DNA of 64,000 nt from Cellulomonas terrae (GTDB taxonomy: Bacteria > Actinomycetota > Actinomycetes > Actinomycetales > Cellulomonadaceae), in NCBI RefSeq assembly GCF_007990265.1, contig NZ_BJWH01000007.1, forward strand, positions 62,001 to 126,000, written 5' to 3'. The position numbers and the translations under genes are program-made. Position 1 is the stretch's first letter, and the number at the start of each line of letters is the position of its first letter. The notes under the pieces are model-generated. The model worked only from the letters and a program-made list of their open reading frames with translations. It did no database searches and had not been told where the DNA came from. Positions 1 to 10,206 of this stretch are shown piece by piece.

Positions 1-2
1 AC

Positions 3-1178
3 CACGACGTCCTGGTGGTCGGCGGTGGCAACGCAGGCATCTCGCTCGCCGCCAAGCTGCGGCGCGACGGGTGCCGTGACGTCGCGATCGTCGAGCCGAA
101 GCAGGTCCACGAGTACCGGCCACTCCTGTCGTACGTCGCCTCGGGCATGGCCACCCTCGACGACCTGCGCAAGCCGCAGGCGTCCGTCATGCCGCGCGGC
201 GTGCGGTGGTACGCCGGCTCGGTGGTCGGCATCGAGCCCGAGCGCTCGCTCGTCCGGCTGGCCGACGGGGAGGACCTGACGTACTCCGACCTGGTCGTGT
301 GCCCCGGGTCGCAGGTGGACTGGGACGCGATCCCGGGCGCGCAGCAGGCGATGACCACCCCGCAGGCCTCGACGAGCTACCTGCCGGAGCTCGCGCCCGG
401 AACCTGGACCATGCTGTCGTCGCTCGTGGCGGGCACGGCGGTGTTCGCGATCTCCGACCGGCACGTGCCCTGCGCACCGGTCGGCCTGAAGCCGCTGTTC
501 ACGGCCGCGGACCACTGGCGCAGGACGGGGGCGCTCGACGCGATCACGATCGAGCTGCTCGTCTCCGGGGAGCACCTGGTCGACCTCCCGCGGGCCGACC
601 GTGAACTGCGTTCCGTGGCCGAGTCGTACGGCGTGCACGTGCGGACCCGCACGAGCATCGAGTCGGTCGACGCGTTCACGCGCTCCCTGCGGCTGCGGAC
701 GCCCGACGGGTTCGACGACCTGCGCTACGACGCCCTCTACCTCGCACCGCCGCACCGGGCGCCCGACTGGCTGGCGACGAGCGGCCTGACCTCCCCGACC
801 AGCGACGGCTTCCTGGCCGTCGACCCGCGCACCCTGCAGCTCGTCGCGCACCCCACCGTGTGGGGGCTGGGTGACGCGGCCGCCGTGGACGCGCTGCCGT
901 CGGGCGGGGCGCTGCGCAAGCAGGTGCCGGTCGTCGCGCACAACATCGCGGCCCGGCGGACGGGTGCGACGATGCGCCGCTACGACGGCTACTCCGTCGC
1001 CCCGGTCACCACGTCACGCCGCGAGCTCCTGCTCGCCGAGTTCGACCGCGACGGCCGGCCGGAACCGACCACGTCGACACCCGACCTGGTGCGCCCGCGC
1101 CGCAGCCTGCTGCTGTTCGACCGGTACCTGGAGCCGCAGGTGTACTGGCACCGGCTGCTGAAGGGCAAGGTGTCCTGA
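3..1178 (+). CDS. FAD/NAD-dependent oxidoreductase (SQR/NDH-2-like), 5' truncated
   Basis: The frame is open to the left edge, so the true start lies outside the window. The visible protein begins with a beta strand and the dinucleotide-binding GGGNAG turn, followed by an acidic strand end (IVEPK), as in two-dinucleotide-binding-domain flavoproteins. The order of motifs, including the CAPVGLKPLF stretch near residue 155 and GLGDAAAV near 290, matches sulfide:quinone oxidoreductase or type II NADH dehydrogenase relatives that pass electrons to membrane quinones. I see only one clear conserved Cys, so sulfide as substrate is not assured. It ends just before a strong hairpin, so it is probably the last gene of its unit. 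Confidence 0.8.
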   Translation, partial: HDVLVVGGGNAGISLAAKLRRDGCRDVAIVEPKQVHEYRPLLSYVASGMATLDDLRKPQASVMPRGVRWYAGSVVGIEPERSLVRLADGEDLTYSDLVVCPGSQVDWDAIPGAQQAMTTPQASTSYLPELAPGTWTMLSSLVAGTAVFAISDRHVPCAPVGLKPLFTAADHWRRTGALDAITIELLVSGEHLVDLPRADRELRSVAESYGVHVRTRTSIESVDAFTRSLRLRTPDGFDDLRYDALYLAPPHRAPDWLATSGLTSPTSDGFLAVDPRTLQLVAHPTVWGLGDAAAVDALPSGGALRKQVPVVAHNIAARRTGATMRRYDGYSVAPVTTSRRELLLAEFDRDGRPEPTTSTPDLVRPRRSLLLFDRYLEPQVYWHRLLKGKVS

Positions 1179-1190
1179 GCCGGGCACGCG

Positions 1191-1218
1191 AGAGGCGGGC
1201 ACGGGTGCCCGCCTCTTC
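1191..1218. terminator. Perfect 11-bp stem hairpin after the oxidoreductase
   Basis: AGAGGCGGGCA (1191-1201) pairs perfectly with its complement at 1206-1216 around a CGGG loop, followed by TTCC. There is no long T-tract, which is usual for actinobacterial intrinsic terminators. It separates the oxidoreductase from the helR promoter region. Confidence 0.75.
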
Positions 1219-1234
1219 CAAGGTATAGCCGACG

Positions 1235-1257
1235 GGGGGTCTTGCGGCAAGGCCCCC
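1235..1257 (+). promoter_or_regulatory. Candidate rifamycin-associated element (RAE) upstream of helR
   Basis: A dyad is centred on G1246: CTTGC-G-GCAAG is perfect and is flanked by G-rich and C-rich arms. Positions 1237-1256 read GGGTCTTGCGGCAAGGCCCC. From memory this differs at one base from the RAE consensus reported upstream of rifamycin-inactivating genes and helR genes in actinobacteria. A TATAGC box lies just upstream at 1224-1229. That this element makes helR rifamycin-inducible here is inference. Confidence 0.7.
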
Positions 1258-1334
1258 GTCGCGGCGCAGAATCTCCGACCGTGCCCGGGTCCCTCCCCGG
1301 GTGAGACGGCCCTCGGTACGGAGCTGATGACGAC

Positions 1335-3494
1335 GTGACCCCTGTGACGACCCGTGCGTTCGACCTCCCTGACGACCTCGCGGCGAAGGCCGATCCTGCG
1401 TCGACCGGGCCTGACGAGAGCCACTTCGCGGCGATCGCGGCGGCCCTCGAGCAGACGGTCGCGGAGCTGTCCGACCGGCTCGACCAGACCCGCAGGGCGC
1501 CCGGCCGCGGTGGCACGGCGGCGCTGGAGCGCGACCAGGAGATCCACCGGCTCAGCTCCCGCCTCCGCACGCTGCGCAGGTTCGGGCTGGACCTGTGCCT
1601 GGGACGGACCGTCGGTGCGGACGGAGAGACCGTGTACGTGGGCCGGCTCGGCCTGACCGACAGCAGCGGCCGTCGGCTCCTGCTCGACTGGCGGTCCCCC
1701 GCCGCGGAGCCGTTCTTCGGGGCGACGCACGCGAACCCGATGGGACTGGTCAGCCGCCGCCGGTACCGGTGGACCGCCGGTCGGGTCGTCGACTACTGGG
1801 ACGAGGTGTTCACCGCGGAGGGCCTGCGCAGCAGCGCCGCGCTCGACGACCAGTCGGCGTTCGTCGCGAGCCTCGGCGCGGAGCGGTCCGAGCGGATGCG
1901 GGACGTGCTCGGCACCATCGCGGCCGACCAGGACGCGATCATCCGCGCGGGGTCGGCGGGTGCGCTCGTCGTCGACGGGGGTCCCGGCACGGGGAAGACC
2001 GTCGTCGCCCTGCACCGCACCGCCTACCTCCTGTACTCCGACCCGCGCCTCGGTCACCGGCGCGGCGGCGTGCTGTTCGTCGGCCCGCACCAGCCGTACC
2101 TCGACTACGTCGGCGACGTCCTGCCCAGCCTCGGGGAGGAGGGCGTGCAGACCTGCACGCTGCGGGACCTCGTCGCGGAGGGTGCCGCGGCGGCGACCGA
2201 GCCCGACCCGGAGGTGGCCCGGCTCAAGGCGTCCGTCGAGCTGGTCCGCGCGATCGAGCCTGCGGTCCGGTTCTACGAGCGGCCCCCGCAGGAGGGCATG
2301 GAGGTCGAGACGTCCTGGTTCGACGTCTGGGTCAGCGCCGACGACTGGGCGGAGGCGTTCGAGGCGCCCGAGCCGGGCACCCCGCACAACGAGGCGCGCG
2401 ACCAGGTCCGGGACGCGCTGCTGGAGATCCTCGTGGACAAGGTCGACGACGACGAGGTGGAGCGGGACCAGCTCCGCCGGGCACTGCTCGGCAACAGGGA
2501 CCTGACCACCGCGCTCGACCGCGCGTGGCCGCTGCTGGAGCCGACCGACCTCGTCGGCGACCTGTGGACGGTCCCCGCGTACCTGCGGCTGTGCGCGCCG
2601 CACCTGTCCCTCGGCGAGATCCGCACGCTGCAGCGCGCCGACGCCCAGGCGTGGACCGTCTCCGACCTGCCGCTCCTCGACGCTGCCCGGCAGCGCCTCG
2701 GCGACCCCGAGGCGTCCCGGCGACGACGCCGGGACGAGGCCACCCTCGCCGCCGAGCGTGCCTCGATGGACACGATCGTCGACGACCTCATCGCCACCGA
2801 CGACTCCGAGCTGAAGCTCATGTCGATGCTCCGCGGGGACGACCTGCGCGACAAGCTCGTCGACCGGGCCGTGCTGCCCCCCGTGGACACGGACGCGCTC
2901 GCGGGCCCGTTCGCGCACGTCGTCGTGGACGAGGCGCAGGAGCTGACCGACGCCGAGTGGCAGATGCTGCTGCGCCGCTGCCCGTCGCGGAGCCTCACGG
3001 TCGTCGGCGACCGTGCGCAGGCCCGGCACGGTTTCGCCGAGTCGTGGCAGGACCGGCTGGAGCGGGTCGGCCTGCGCCAGGTCGAGCTCGCATCGCTGGG
3101 CATCAACTACCGGACGCCGGCGGAGGTCATGGCGCAGGCCGAACCGGTCATCCGTGCGGCCCTCCCCGACGCCAACGTGCCGACGTCCGTCCGGAGCACC
3201 GGCGTCCCCGTCCGGCGCGGACCGGTGTCGGACCTGGCCGCGGTCCTCGCCGAGCACACCACGGGCGTCGCGTGCGTGATCGGCGACCCGACGTTCGAGG
3301 GGACCGCGCGGGTCCGGTCGCTGACCCCCGAGCTGGCCAAGGGGCTCGAGTTCGACCTGGTGGTCCTCGTCGACCCCGAGTCGTTCGGCACCGGCATCGA
3401 GGGAGCCGTCGACCGCTACGTCGCGATGACCCGCGCGACCCAGCAGCTCGTCGTCCTCACGACGGCCGCGGACGGACCGTCAGCGACCGGCTGA
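1335..3494 (+). CDS. helR: RNA polymerase recycling motor ATPase HelR (HelD-like SF1)
   Basis: This 719-residue UvrD/Rep-like protein has Walker A GGPGTGKT at residues 215-222, the DEAQE box at 532-536, and a C-terminal superfamily 1 motif (MTRATQQLVVL). The length and the long charged insertion between motifs match HelD/HelR proteins, which bind RNA polymerase rather than DNA, release stalled complexes and, in the HelR branch, displace rifamycins. The RAE-like dyad about 80 nt upstream supports HelR rather than a DNA-repair helicase. The GTG start at 1335 has a GGAG about 12 nt upstream; GTG 1344 is an in-frame alternative. It stands alone, convergent with the RraA-like gene. Confidence 0.88.
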   Translation: MTPVTTRAFDLPDDLAAKADPASTGPDESHFAAIAAALEQTVAELSDRLDQTRRAPGRGGTAALERDQEIHRLSSRLRTLRRFGLDLCLGRTVGADGETVYVGRLGLTDSSGRRLLLDWRSPAAEPFFGATHANPMGLVSRRRYRWTAGRVVDYWDEVFTAEGLRSSAALDDQSAFVASLGAERSERMRDVLGTIAADQDAIIRAGSAGALVVDGGPGTGKTVVALHRTAYLLYSDPRLGHRRGGVLFVGPHQPYLDYVGDVLPSLGEEGVQTCTLRDLVAEGAAAATEPDPEVARLKASVELVRAIEPAVRFYERPPQEGMEVETSWFDVWVSADDWAEAFEAPEPGTPHNEARDQVRDALLEILVDKVDDDEVERDQLRRALLGNRDLTTALDRAWPLLEPTDLVGDLWTVPAYLRLCAPHLSLGEIRTLQRADAQAWTVSDLPLLDAARQRLGDPEASRRRRRDEATLAAERASMDTIVDDLIATDDSELKLMSMLRGDDLRDKLVDRAVLPPVDTDALAGPFAHVVVDEAQELTDAEWQMLLRRCPSRSLTVVGDRAQARHGFAESWQDRLERVGLRQVELASLGINYRTPAEVMAQAEPVIRAALPDANVPTSVRSTGVPVRRGPVSDLAAVLAEHTTGVACVIGDPTFEGTARVRSLTPELAKGLEFDLVVLVDPESFGTGIEGAVDRYVAMTRATQQLVVLTTAADGPSATG

Positions 3495-3499
3495 CGCGC

Positions 3500-4195
3500 T
3501 CACTCCTCGATCGCGGCGTCGAGCGAGCGCAGGTGCTGGCGGAACGTCACGCCGTCGCGCTCGCGGGCGGCCAGGTACTCGTCGAACCGGGTCTGCTCGC
3601 GCAGGGTCGTCCCGGCCCGCATCTGCTCGGCCTGGCGCTCCTCCGTGTCCCGGATCCGGGCGGCGACGGCCGCCACCTCCGCCGCCCGATCAGCAGGCAG
3701 GAGGACCACGCCGTCGTCGTCGGCGAGCACGACGTCGTCTCCGGTGACGAGGTGCGGTCCGCACCGGGCCCAGGCCAACGCGTCCACGGCCTGTGGGTCC
3801 AGGCGCTCGGGTCCGTTCGGGCAGGCGCCGAGGCTCAGGACGGGCAGGCCGATGGCGCGCAGCTGCGCGGTGTCGCGGTGCAGCCCCCAGATGACGATCC
3901 CGGCCAGACCGGCGCGGGCGACCTCGAGCGTGACGAGGTCGCCGACGCAGGCCTCGTCGGTGCGGCCCTCGTTGTCGACGACGAGCACGTCGCCGGGGGC
4001 GGCGTGCCCGAGGGCCTCCAGGAACACGTCGACGCTGCCGACGTGCCGCACCGGCCGGGCCCGTCCGGCGACGTGGGTGCCCGCCCACGCCGGTCGCAGC
4101 GTCGGCGGGGCGCACCGGACGGCGACGCCGAGGCGCAGGCACGCGTCGGCCACGTGCGCGGTGGTCAGGTCCTCGAACAGTGCTCGGGCGTCCAT
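3500..4195 (-). CDS. RraA-like / HMG aldolase family protein
   Basis: This 231-residue protein is of the RraA fold. Members act either as 4-hydroxy-4-methyl-2-oxoglutarate/oxaloacetate aldolases or as RNase E regulators. Family signatures visible are the DVLVVDNEG stretch, the VTLEVARAGLAGIVIWG strand-helix, and the VVLADDDGVVLLP loop near residues 150-165. The start ATG at 4195 gives the usual family length; the frame stays open further upstream but that stretch reads as antisense of the exporter. An aldolase role is more likely than RNase control in an actinobacterium, but the substrate cannot be read. Confidence 0.8.
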   Translation of the reverse strand: MDARALFEDLTTAHVADACLRLGVAVRCAPPTLRPAWAGTHVAGRARPVRHVGSVDVFLEALGHAAPGDVLVVDNEGRTDEACVGDLVTLEVARAGLAGIVIWGLHRDTAQLRAIGLPVLSLGACPNGPERLDPQAVDALAWARCGPHLVTGDDVVLADDDGVVLLPADRAAEVAAVAARIRDTEERQAEQMRAGTTLREQTRFDEYLAARERDGVTFRQHLRSLDAAIEE

Positions 4196-4212
4196 GCCCG
4201 CATCCTCGCCGG

Positions 4213-4827
4213 TCAGACGAGTGCCTGCTCGACGATCAGCGCCGCACCGAGCCCGGTCATCACGGCCGCCGACGTGCGCGACACGATCCGGGCGGCCGCC
4301 GGGCGGGCGGACAGGACGCGCTGCGCCGCCGTCGCGACGGTCAGGTAGACGGCGGCGCACGTGGTCAGGTGGACCAGGCCGAGCGCCAGGATCTGGGCCC
4401 AGACCGGCCACGCGGCGTCCGTCGACGTGAACTGCGGCAGCAGCGCGAGGATGAGCAGGAGCACCTTCGGGTTCAGGCCGCTGACCCCGAACCCCTTCCA
4501 GAGCCAGCGCGCCCGCGACGACTCCGCGACCTCCTCGACGAGCGGCGACGCAGGTCGGGTGAAGGTCGTGAACCCCAGCCAGAGCAGGTACGCACCGCCG
4601 ACGAGCGTCAGAGCGCCGAGCAGTCCCGGCGCGCCGGCGATCAGCGCGCCGACGCCGGCGGCCACCAGGAGCGTCGCGGCCAGGTGACCGGCGAGCATCC
4701 CGCCGACCGCGGGCACGGCCACCCGACCGCGCAGGCCGGCGCTGATCGCGTACGCCCAGTCGGAGCCGGGGGCGACGACGAACACGGCGGACACCGCCCA
4801 GAAGCCGAGCACGTCCGACAGGATCAT
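4213..4827 (-). CDS. LysE/RhtB family amino acid exporter
   Basis: This 204-residue, very hydrophobic protein has about six predicted membrane helices. The early APGSD motif at residues 19-23 corresponds to the PGP-type signature of LysE/RhtB translocators, which export amino acids or related solutes. The gene is divergent from an Lrp/AsnC regulator across an 81-nt gap, the classic arrangement for such exporters. A TAGTCT -10 box lies six bases before the ATG, suggesting a leaderless transcript. The exported substrate is unknown. Confidence 0.88.
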   Translation of the reverse strand: MILSDVLGFWAVSAVFVVAPGSDWAYAISAGLRGRVAVPAVGGMLAGHLAATLLVAAGVGALIAGAPGLLGALTLVGGAYLLWLGFTTFTRPASPLVEEVAESSRARWLWKGFGVSGLNPKVLLLILALLPQFTSTDAAWPVWAQILALGLVHLTTCAAVYLTVATAAQRVLSARPAAARIVSRTSAAVMTGLGAALIVEQALV

Positions 4828-4851
4828 GCGGGAAGACTATGGACGAAGCAG

Positions 4852-4866
4852 CGGAAGGTGGTTCCG
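4852..4866. promoter_or_regulatory. Candidate Lrp-type operator between exporter and regulator
   Basis: CGGAA-N5-TTCCG is a perfect 15-bp dyad centred at 4859. It sits between the divergent LysE gene and the Lrp gene and just upstream of the exporter -10 box (4834-4839 on the minus strand). The 15-bp size fits Lrp/AsnC half-site geometry. Binding is inferred from position. Confidence 0.5.
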
Positions 4867-4908
4867 ACTTCTTCGCGACTCAGCGGAGACGGTGAAAGGA
4901 TCTGTCGC

Positions 4909-6871
<1,963 letters not shown>

Positions 6872-6932
6872 GCCGGAGCACCGGGCACGACGTCGGCGCG
6901 TCCGTGTCAGCGGGCGGTGGCACGATCGCCGG

Positions 6933-7328
6933 ATGACGCAGTCCCGGCACCTGAGCGTGCACATCGACCGTCCGTCGTCCGAGGTCTACGCGTTCGCGTC
7001 GGACCCGCGGAACCTGCCCCGGTGGGCGCCCGGGCTCGGCAGCGCGGTCGAGCCCGACGGCGACGCCTGGTTCGTCGAGACCTCGCAGGGCCGGGTCGGC
7101 CTGACGTTCGCCCCGCAGAACGACTACGGCGTGCTGGACCACGTCGTACGGACGCCGTCCGGGGACACCGTGTACGTGCCGCTGCGCGCGATCGCCGACG
7201 GCGACGGTTGCGAGGTGGTGTTCACGCTGCGGCCCACGCCAGGGATGACGGACGCCGAGCTCGACCGGGACACGGCGCTCGTCACTGCCGACCTCGCTCT
7301 GCTCAAGCAGGTCGTCGAGGCGCTCTGA
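6933..7328 (+). CDS. SRPBCC family protein (polyketide cyclase-like)
   Basis: This 131-residue START/Bet v1-like protein begins with the typical LSVHIDRPSSEVYAFASDPRNLPRWAPG strand-helix of the SRPBCC family, which forms a hydrophobic ligand cavity. Family members are cyclases, lipid-transfer or unknown binding proteins. No catalytic residues can be assigned. A CACGAT box six bases before the ATG suggests leaderless expression. It is convergent with the RidA gene, 2 nt apart. Confidence 0.8.
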   Translation: MTQSRHLSVHIDRPSSEVYAFASDPRNLPRWAPGLGSAVEPDGDAWFVETSQGRVGLTFAPQNDYGVLDHVVRTPSGDTVYVPLRAIADGDGCEVVFTLRPTPGMTDAELDRDTALVTADLALLKQVVEAL

Positions 7329-7330
7329 CC

Positions 7331-7732
7331 TCAGTCGCGCACGACCGCCGCGATCGCGCTCACCTCGAGCAGCGCACCCGGCACGCCCAGCGCGGAGACG
7401 ACCGCGGCCGTGACCAGCGGCGGGGCACCCGGTCCGGCGAGCCGCGGCCCGATCGCGCCGTAGGCCGCCGCGAGGTCCGCACCCTCGGCGAGGAACACGG
7501 TCCACTGCACGACGTCGGCGAGCGTCGCACCGGCCGCCTCGAGCGCGGCGCTCACGTTGTCGACCGCGCGGACCGACTGCTCCGCGACGTCGTCGGAGAC
7601 GACCTTCCCGGTGTCGTCGACGCCGTTCTGACCGCCGACGTAGATGGTCGTCGCACCTGCGGGCACGACGGCGACGTGGCTGAATGCCGGGCTCTGCACG
7701 AGACCGGCCGGTTGCAGACGTGTGATCTCCAT
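7331..7732 (-). CDS. RidA/YjgF/YER057c/UK114 family protein
   Basis: This 133-residue protein carries the RidA core: PAFSHVAVVPAGATTIYVGGQNGVD near the N-terminus and VVQWTVFLAEGADLAA in the middle. RidA proteins hydrolyse reactive enamine/imine intermediates from PLP enzymes. The canonical Arg that binds the substrate carboxylate in true RidA lies in a C-terminal R(V/I)E motif; here that region reads LLEVSAIAAV without it, so this is more likely one of the divergent Rid subfamilies than RidA itself. ATG 7732 is preferred; GTG 7762 would add ten residues. Confidence 0.8.
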   Translation of the reverse strand: MEITRLQPAGLVQSPAFSHVAVVPAGATTIYVGGQNGVDDTGKVVSDDVAEQSVRAVDNVSAALEAAGATLADVVQWTVFLAEGADLAAAYGAIGPRLAGPGAPPLVTAAVVSALGVPGALLEVSAIAAVVRD

Positions 7733-7769
7733 GGCGTCCACGGTTCCACGGGGCGCCGACACCGGCCTG

Positions 7770-8345
7770 TCACCGAAGGACGTCGTAGTGCAGGTGCGCG
7801 GCGTTGCGGGTGACGACGGTCGCGGCCTCGTCGAGCCGCAGGTTCATGCGCGAACCCTCGAACAGCGGGGTGCCGGTCCCGAGCAGCAGCGGTGCGACGT
7901 GCAGGTGCAGGCGGTCGACGAGCCCGTCGTGCAGAGCCGACCCGCCGAGCTCGCCCCCGCCCATGATGAACACGTCCTTGTCGCCCGCGGCGGCGGTCGC
8001 CTGGTCGAGCGCGTCGCGCAGGCCCGTCGTGACGATGGTCATCCGGTCGGTGAGCCGCACGTGCTGGGGGGCGTGGTGGGTGACGACGAAGCACGGCGGC
8101 GGGACGTCGCCCTGGTCGGCGCCGTAGTGCATGTCCTCGTTCCAGCCGTCCGGCCCGTCGACCACGTCGAACGTGCGGCGGCCCATCACGACCGCACCCG
8201 TGGCGTCGGTGAGCGCGGCGAGCAGCCCGACGTCCTGCGCGGTGCGGTCGTCGCCCACCGCCCAGCGGTGCAGGGCCTCGACCCCGTCGTCGGGGCCCGA
8301 CACGAAGCCGTCGAGGGAGAGGGTGATGTCGAGGATCACGGCCAT
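7770..8345 (-). CDS. Dihydrofolate reductase family protein (RibD C-terminal-like)
   Basis: This 191-residue protein starts ILDITLSLDGFVSGPDDGVEALHRW and continues with VVMGRRTFDVVDG and VFIMGGGELGGSAL, the pattern of the RibD-C/DHFR-like superfamily (YyaP/YwjB type). These bind NADPH but their substrates are mostly unknown; it is not the housekeeping FolA. The gene lies 37 nt upstream of the RidA-like gene on the same strand, so they may be co-transcribed. A CATCGT box eight bases before the ATG hints at leaderless or near-leaderless transcription. Confidence 0.85.
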   Translation of the reverse strand: MAVILDITLSLDGFVSGPDDGVEALHRWAVGDDRTAQDVGLLAALTDATGAVVMGRRTFDVVDGPDGWNEDMHYGADQGDVPPPCFVVTHHAPQHVRLTDRMTIVTTGLRDALDQATAAAGDKDVFIMGGGELGGSALHDGLVDRLHLHVAPLLLGTGTPLFEGSRMNLRLDEAATVVTRNAAHLHYDVLR

Positions 8346-8450
8346 GTCCACCCACGATGCCACGGTCGCCGCGATCGAGCAGGATCCGTGGCAGGTGGTA
8401 TCCCGGAGGCCTCCCGCTCGTCCTTCGTGGTGACCCCGGGAGGAACCACC

Positions 8451-9284
8451 ATGTCCGACGCCCCAGCGCGCCTCGTCCTCGACCGTCCCGCCGACGCGCG
8501 GGTCGCGGCCGCTCTGCTCGCCGACGGCACGCCCGTCGCGCACGGGTTCGGCGCGATCTACGCACTGACGTCCCGCGGGGACGGCGTCCGGAGGGTCAAC
8601 GCCCTGAAGGGCCGTCCGCTGGACCAGACCGGCAGCGTCACCGCACCGACCGGTCACGTCCTCGACGCGTTCGACCTCGCGGCGCTCCCCGCAGCCGTGC
8701 CGCCGTCGCTGCTGCGGGACGTGGTCGACGCGTTCAGCGCGCTGGGTCCGTTCGGGTTCCGCGGCCCGGCGGCCGGTCACGTCCCCGCGGACCTGGCCGC
8801 TGTCGACGCGGACGCGAGGACGACCCAGGTGATCGTGCCGGGGGACGCGTGCCCGTCGCAGACGTTCCTGGCGGCCGCGTCCGCGGCCGTCGGCGGCGAG
8901 CCGTTGGCGATCTCGTCGGCGAACCGGTCCCGGCACGTCACCGGTGGCCTGGATGCGCCGGTGCACTGGCGGGTCGAGGGGCTGCGCGCCGAGCTCGGCG
9001 GCGCGGACCTGGTGATCCTGGAGCACGACGACGACGCGGTCGCCCGGGACCGGTTCCCGCTGCACACCACCGTGTCCACGACGATCCTCGGGTTCCACCG
9101 CGCCGAACGGTCGCACGGTCGCGTGCACCTGGTGCTGGAACGGCACGGGTCGCTGCACGTGACCGGCGTCGTCGCGGTGCTCCGTGGCCTGGGGCTCGGC
9201 CTGACGATCGCCCCGCGCGCGACGACGCGTCTCGTCGCCCGGACGTATGACGTCGGTGGACCAGCCGCCCGTGCGGCGAGCTGA
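8451..9284 (+). CDS. Sua5/YciO/YrdC-like domain protein
   Basis: This 277-residue protein has an ALKGRP motif near residue 51 and an ISSANRSRHVTGG motif near 160, matching the KxR and SANxSG signatures of the YrdC/Sua5 dsRNA-binding and threonylcarbamoyl-AMP synthase fold. Divergence elsewhere, such as the absence of the usual PGP[YF]T motif and a different C-terminus, suggests a paralogue rather than the tRNA t6A enzyme. A strong GGGAGGAA precedes ATG 8451. It stands alone; function unproven. Confidence 0.65.
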   Translation: MSDAPARLVLDRPADARVAAALLADGTPVAHGFGAIYALTSRGDGVRRVNALKGRPLDQTGSVTAPTGHVLDAFDLAALPAAVPPSLLRDVVDAFSALGPFGFRGPAAGHVPADLAAVDADARTTQVIVPGDACPSQTFLAAASAAVGGEPLAISSANRSRHVTGGLDAPVHWRVEGLRAELGGADLVILEHDDDAVARDRFPLHTTVSTTILGFHRAERSHGRVHLVLERHGSLHVTGVVAVLRGLGLGLTIAPRATTRLVARTYDVGGPAARAAS

Positions 9285-9406
9285 TCGGCCGGCGGGCGCC
9301 CAGGAGCTGTCGGCACAGAACCCGGTGCGGCATCGAGATGTCGATAGGGTCCGACAGTGCAGGGGACCGGGCCGCTCACCGTCGCCGCTGACCCGTGGAG
9401 CCCACG

Positions 9407-9718
9407 ATGACCGGCAGCGACGACGACGAGCTCGAGCGATGGCTCGACGCCTACGAACAGGCAGCGGCTCTGCCGGGGAGGGCCGCTCGCCTGTCCTGCC
9501 CCACGTGTGGCGTCCAGGCGCTGAGGCTGGAGTTCGTCTCCTTCAGCCACGGCGGCGAGGCAGTGATGCCGGCCTTCTGGTGCGACAGCTGCCGACGAGG
9601 GTTGCCACCGGTCCGCGCCTACCCGCCGGCCTGGGCGACCCCTGTTCGTTGGGAGGAGACAGCGCTGCCTGACTACGACCTGGTCGGGGTTCCGACCCGA
9701 CCCCAGGAGTCTTCGTGA
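9407..9718 (+). CDS. Small zinc-ribbon-like protein, unknown function
   Basis: This 103-residue protein has a CPTCG pair near residue 30 and a CDSC pair near residue 62, enough for a four-Cys zinc ribbon. The N-terminal 25 residues are acidic and helical. GGAG sits six bases before ATG 9407; GTG 9395 is a less likely upstream start. Its stop overlaps the GTG of the GNAT gene (GTGA), implying translational coupling. I do not recognise a named family. Confidence 0.65.
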   Translation: MTGSDDDELERWLDAYEQAAALPGRAARLSCPTCGVQALRLEFVSFSHGGEAVMPAFWCDSCRRGLPPVRAYPPAWATPVRWEETALPDYDLVGVPTRPQESS

Positions 9719-10206
9719 TCATCACCCGCATCGACGGCGCCACCGCCGTCGGCACGACGTCCGCCGTCGTCGAGCTGTTCGTCGCGTACCGGCACTTCTA
9801 CGGCCGGCTCGACACCGACGAGGACGCCCGCACGTTCCTGCGCCGTCGCGTGCAGACGCAGGACTCGTTCGTCTGGGCTGCGCTCGCCGGCGACGACGTC
9901 GCGGGCTTCGTTCAGGTCTACCCGGCGCATACGTCGCTCGACCTCGGCACGGTCTGGTGGCTGAACGACCTCTTCGTCGCCCCGGCGGCCCGTTCGCTCG
10001 GTGCCGGCCGGGCGCTGGTCCAGCACGTTATCGACGAGGCCGCGACGCACGGGGTGTCGGAGGTGCGGCTGGAGACGCAACCGGAGAACGCGACGGCCCG
10101 GGCGCTGTACGAGCGGCTCGGCTTCACCGTCGACGGGCCGTCCGCACCGGTCGCCGAGCACGACGACGAGGCGTTCCTGACGTACGTCCACCGAGTCGTC
10201 CGATGA
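9715..10206 (+). CDS. GNAT family N-acetyltransferase
   Basis: This 163-residue GNAT protein has the acetyl-CoA pyrophosphate-binding loop at about residues 92-100 (APAARSLGAGRALVQHV) after a WWLNDLFV beta strand, and the late ENATARALYERLGF helix typical of the fold. The acyl acceptor is unknown. The GTG start shares GTGA with the stop of the zinc-ribbon gene and has AGGAG 5 nt upstream; its own stop overlaps the next ATG (ATGA). The three genes therefore look like a tightly coupled operon. Confidence 0.85.
   Translation: MIITRIDGATAVGTTSAVVELFVAYRHFYGRLDTDEDARTFLRRRVQTQDSFVWAALAGDDVAGFVQVYPAHTSLDLGTVWWLNDLFVAPAARSLGAGRALVQHVIDEAATHGVSEVRLETQPENATARALYERLGFTVDGPSAPVAEHDDEAFLTYVHRVVR

Noticed and set aside
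1014-3257. Long open frame antisense to helR (747 codons)
   Set aside because: High GC leaves long antisense frames; composition is Arg/Val/Gly-skewed, with no motif, and it covers helR, whose motifs are clear.
1595-4348. 917-codon plus-strand frame across helR and the RraA-like gene
   Set aside because: Arg/Pro/Ala-rich shadow translation spanning two real genes on opposite strands.
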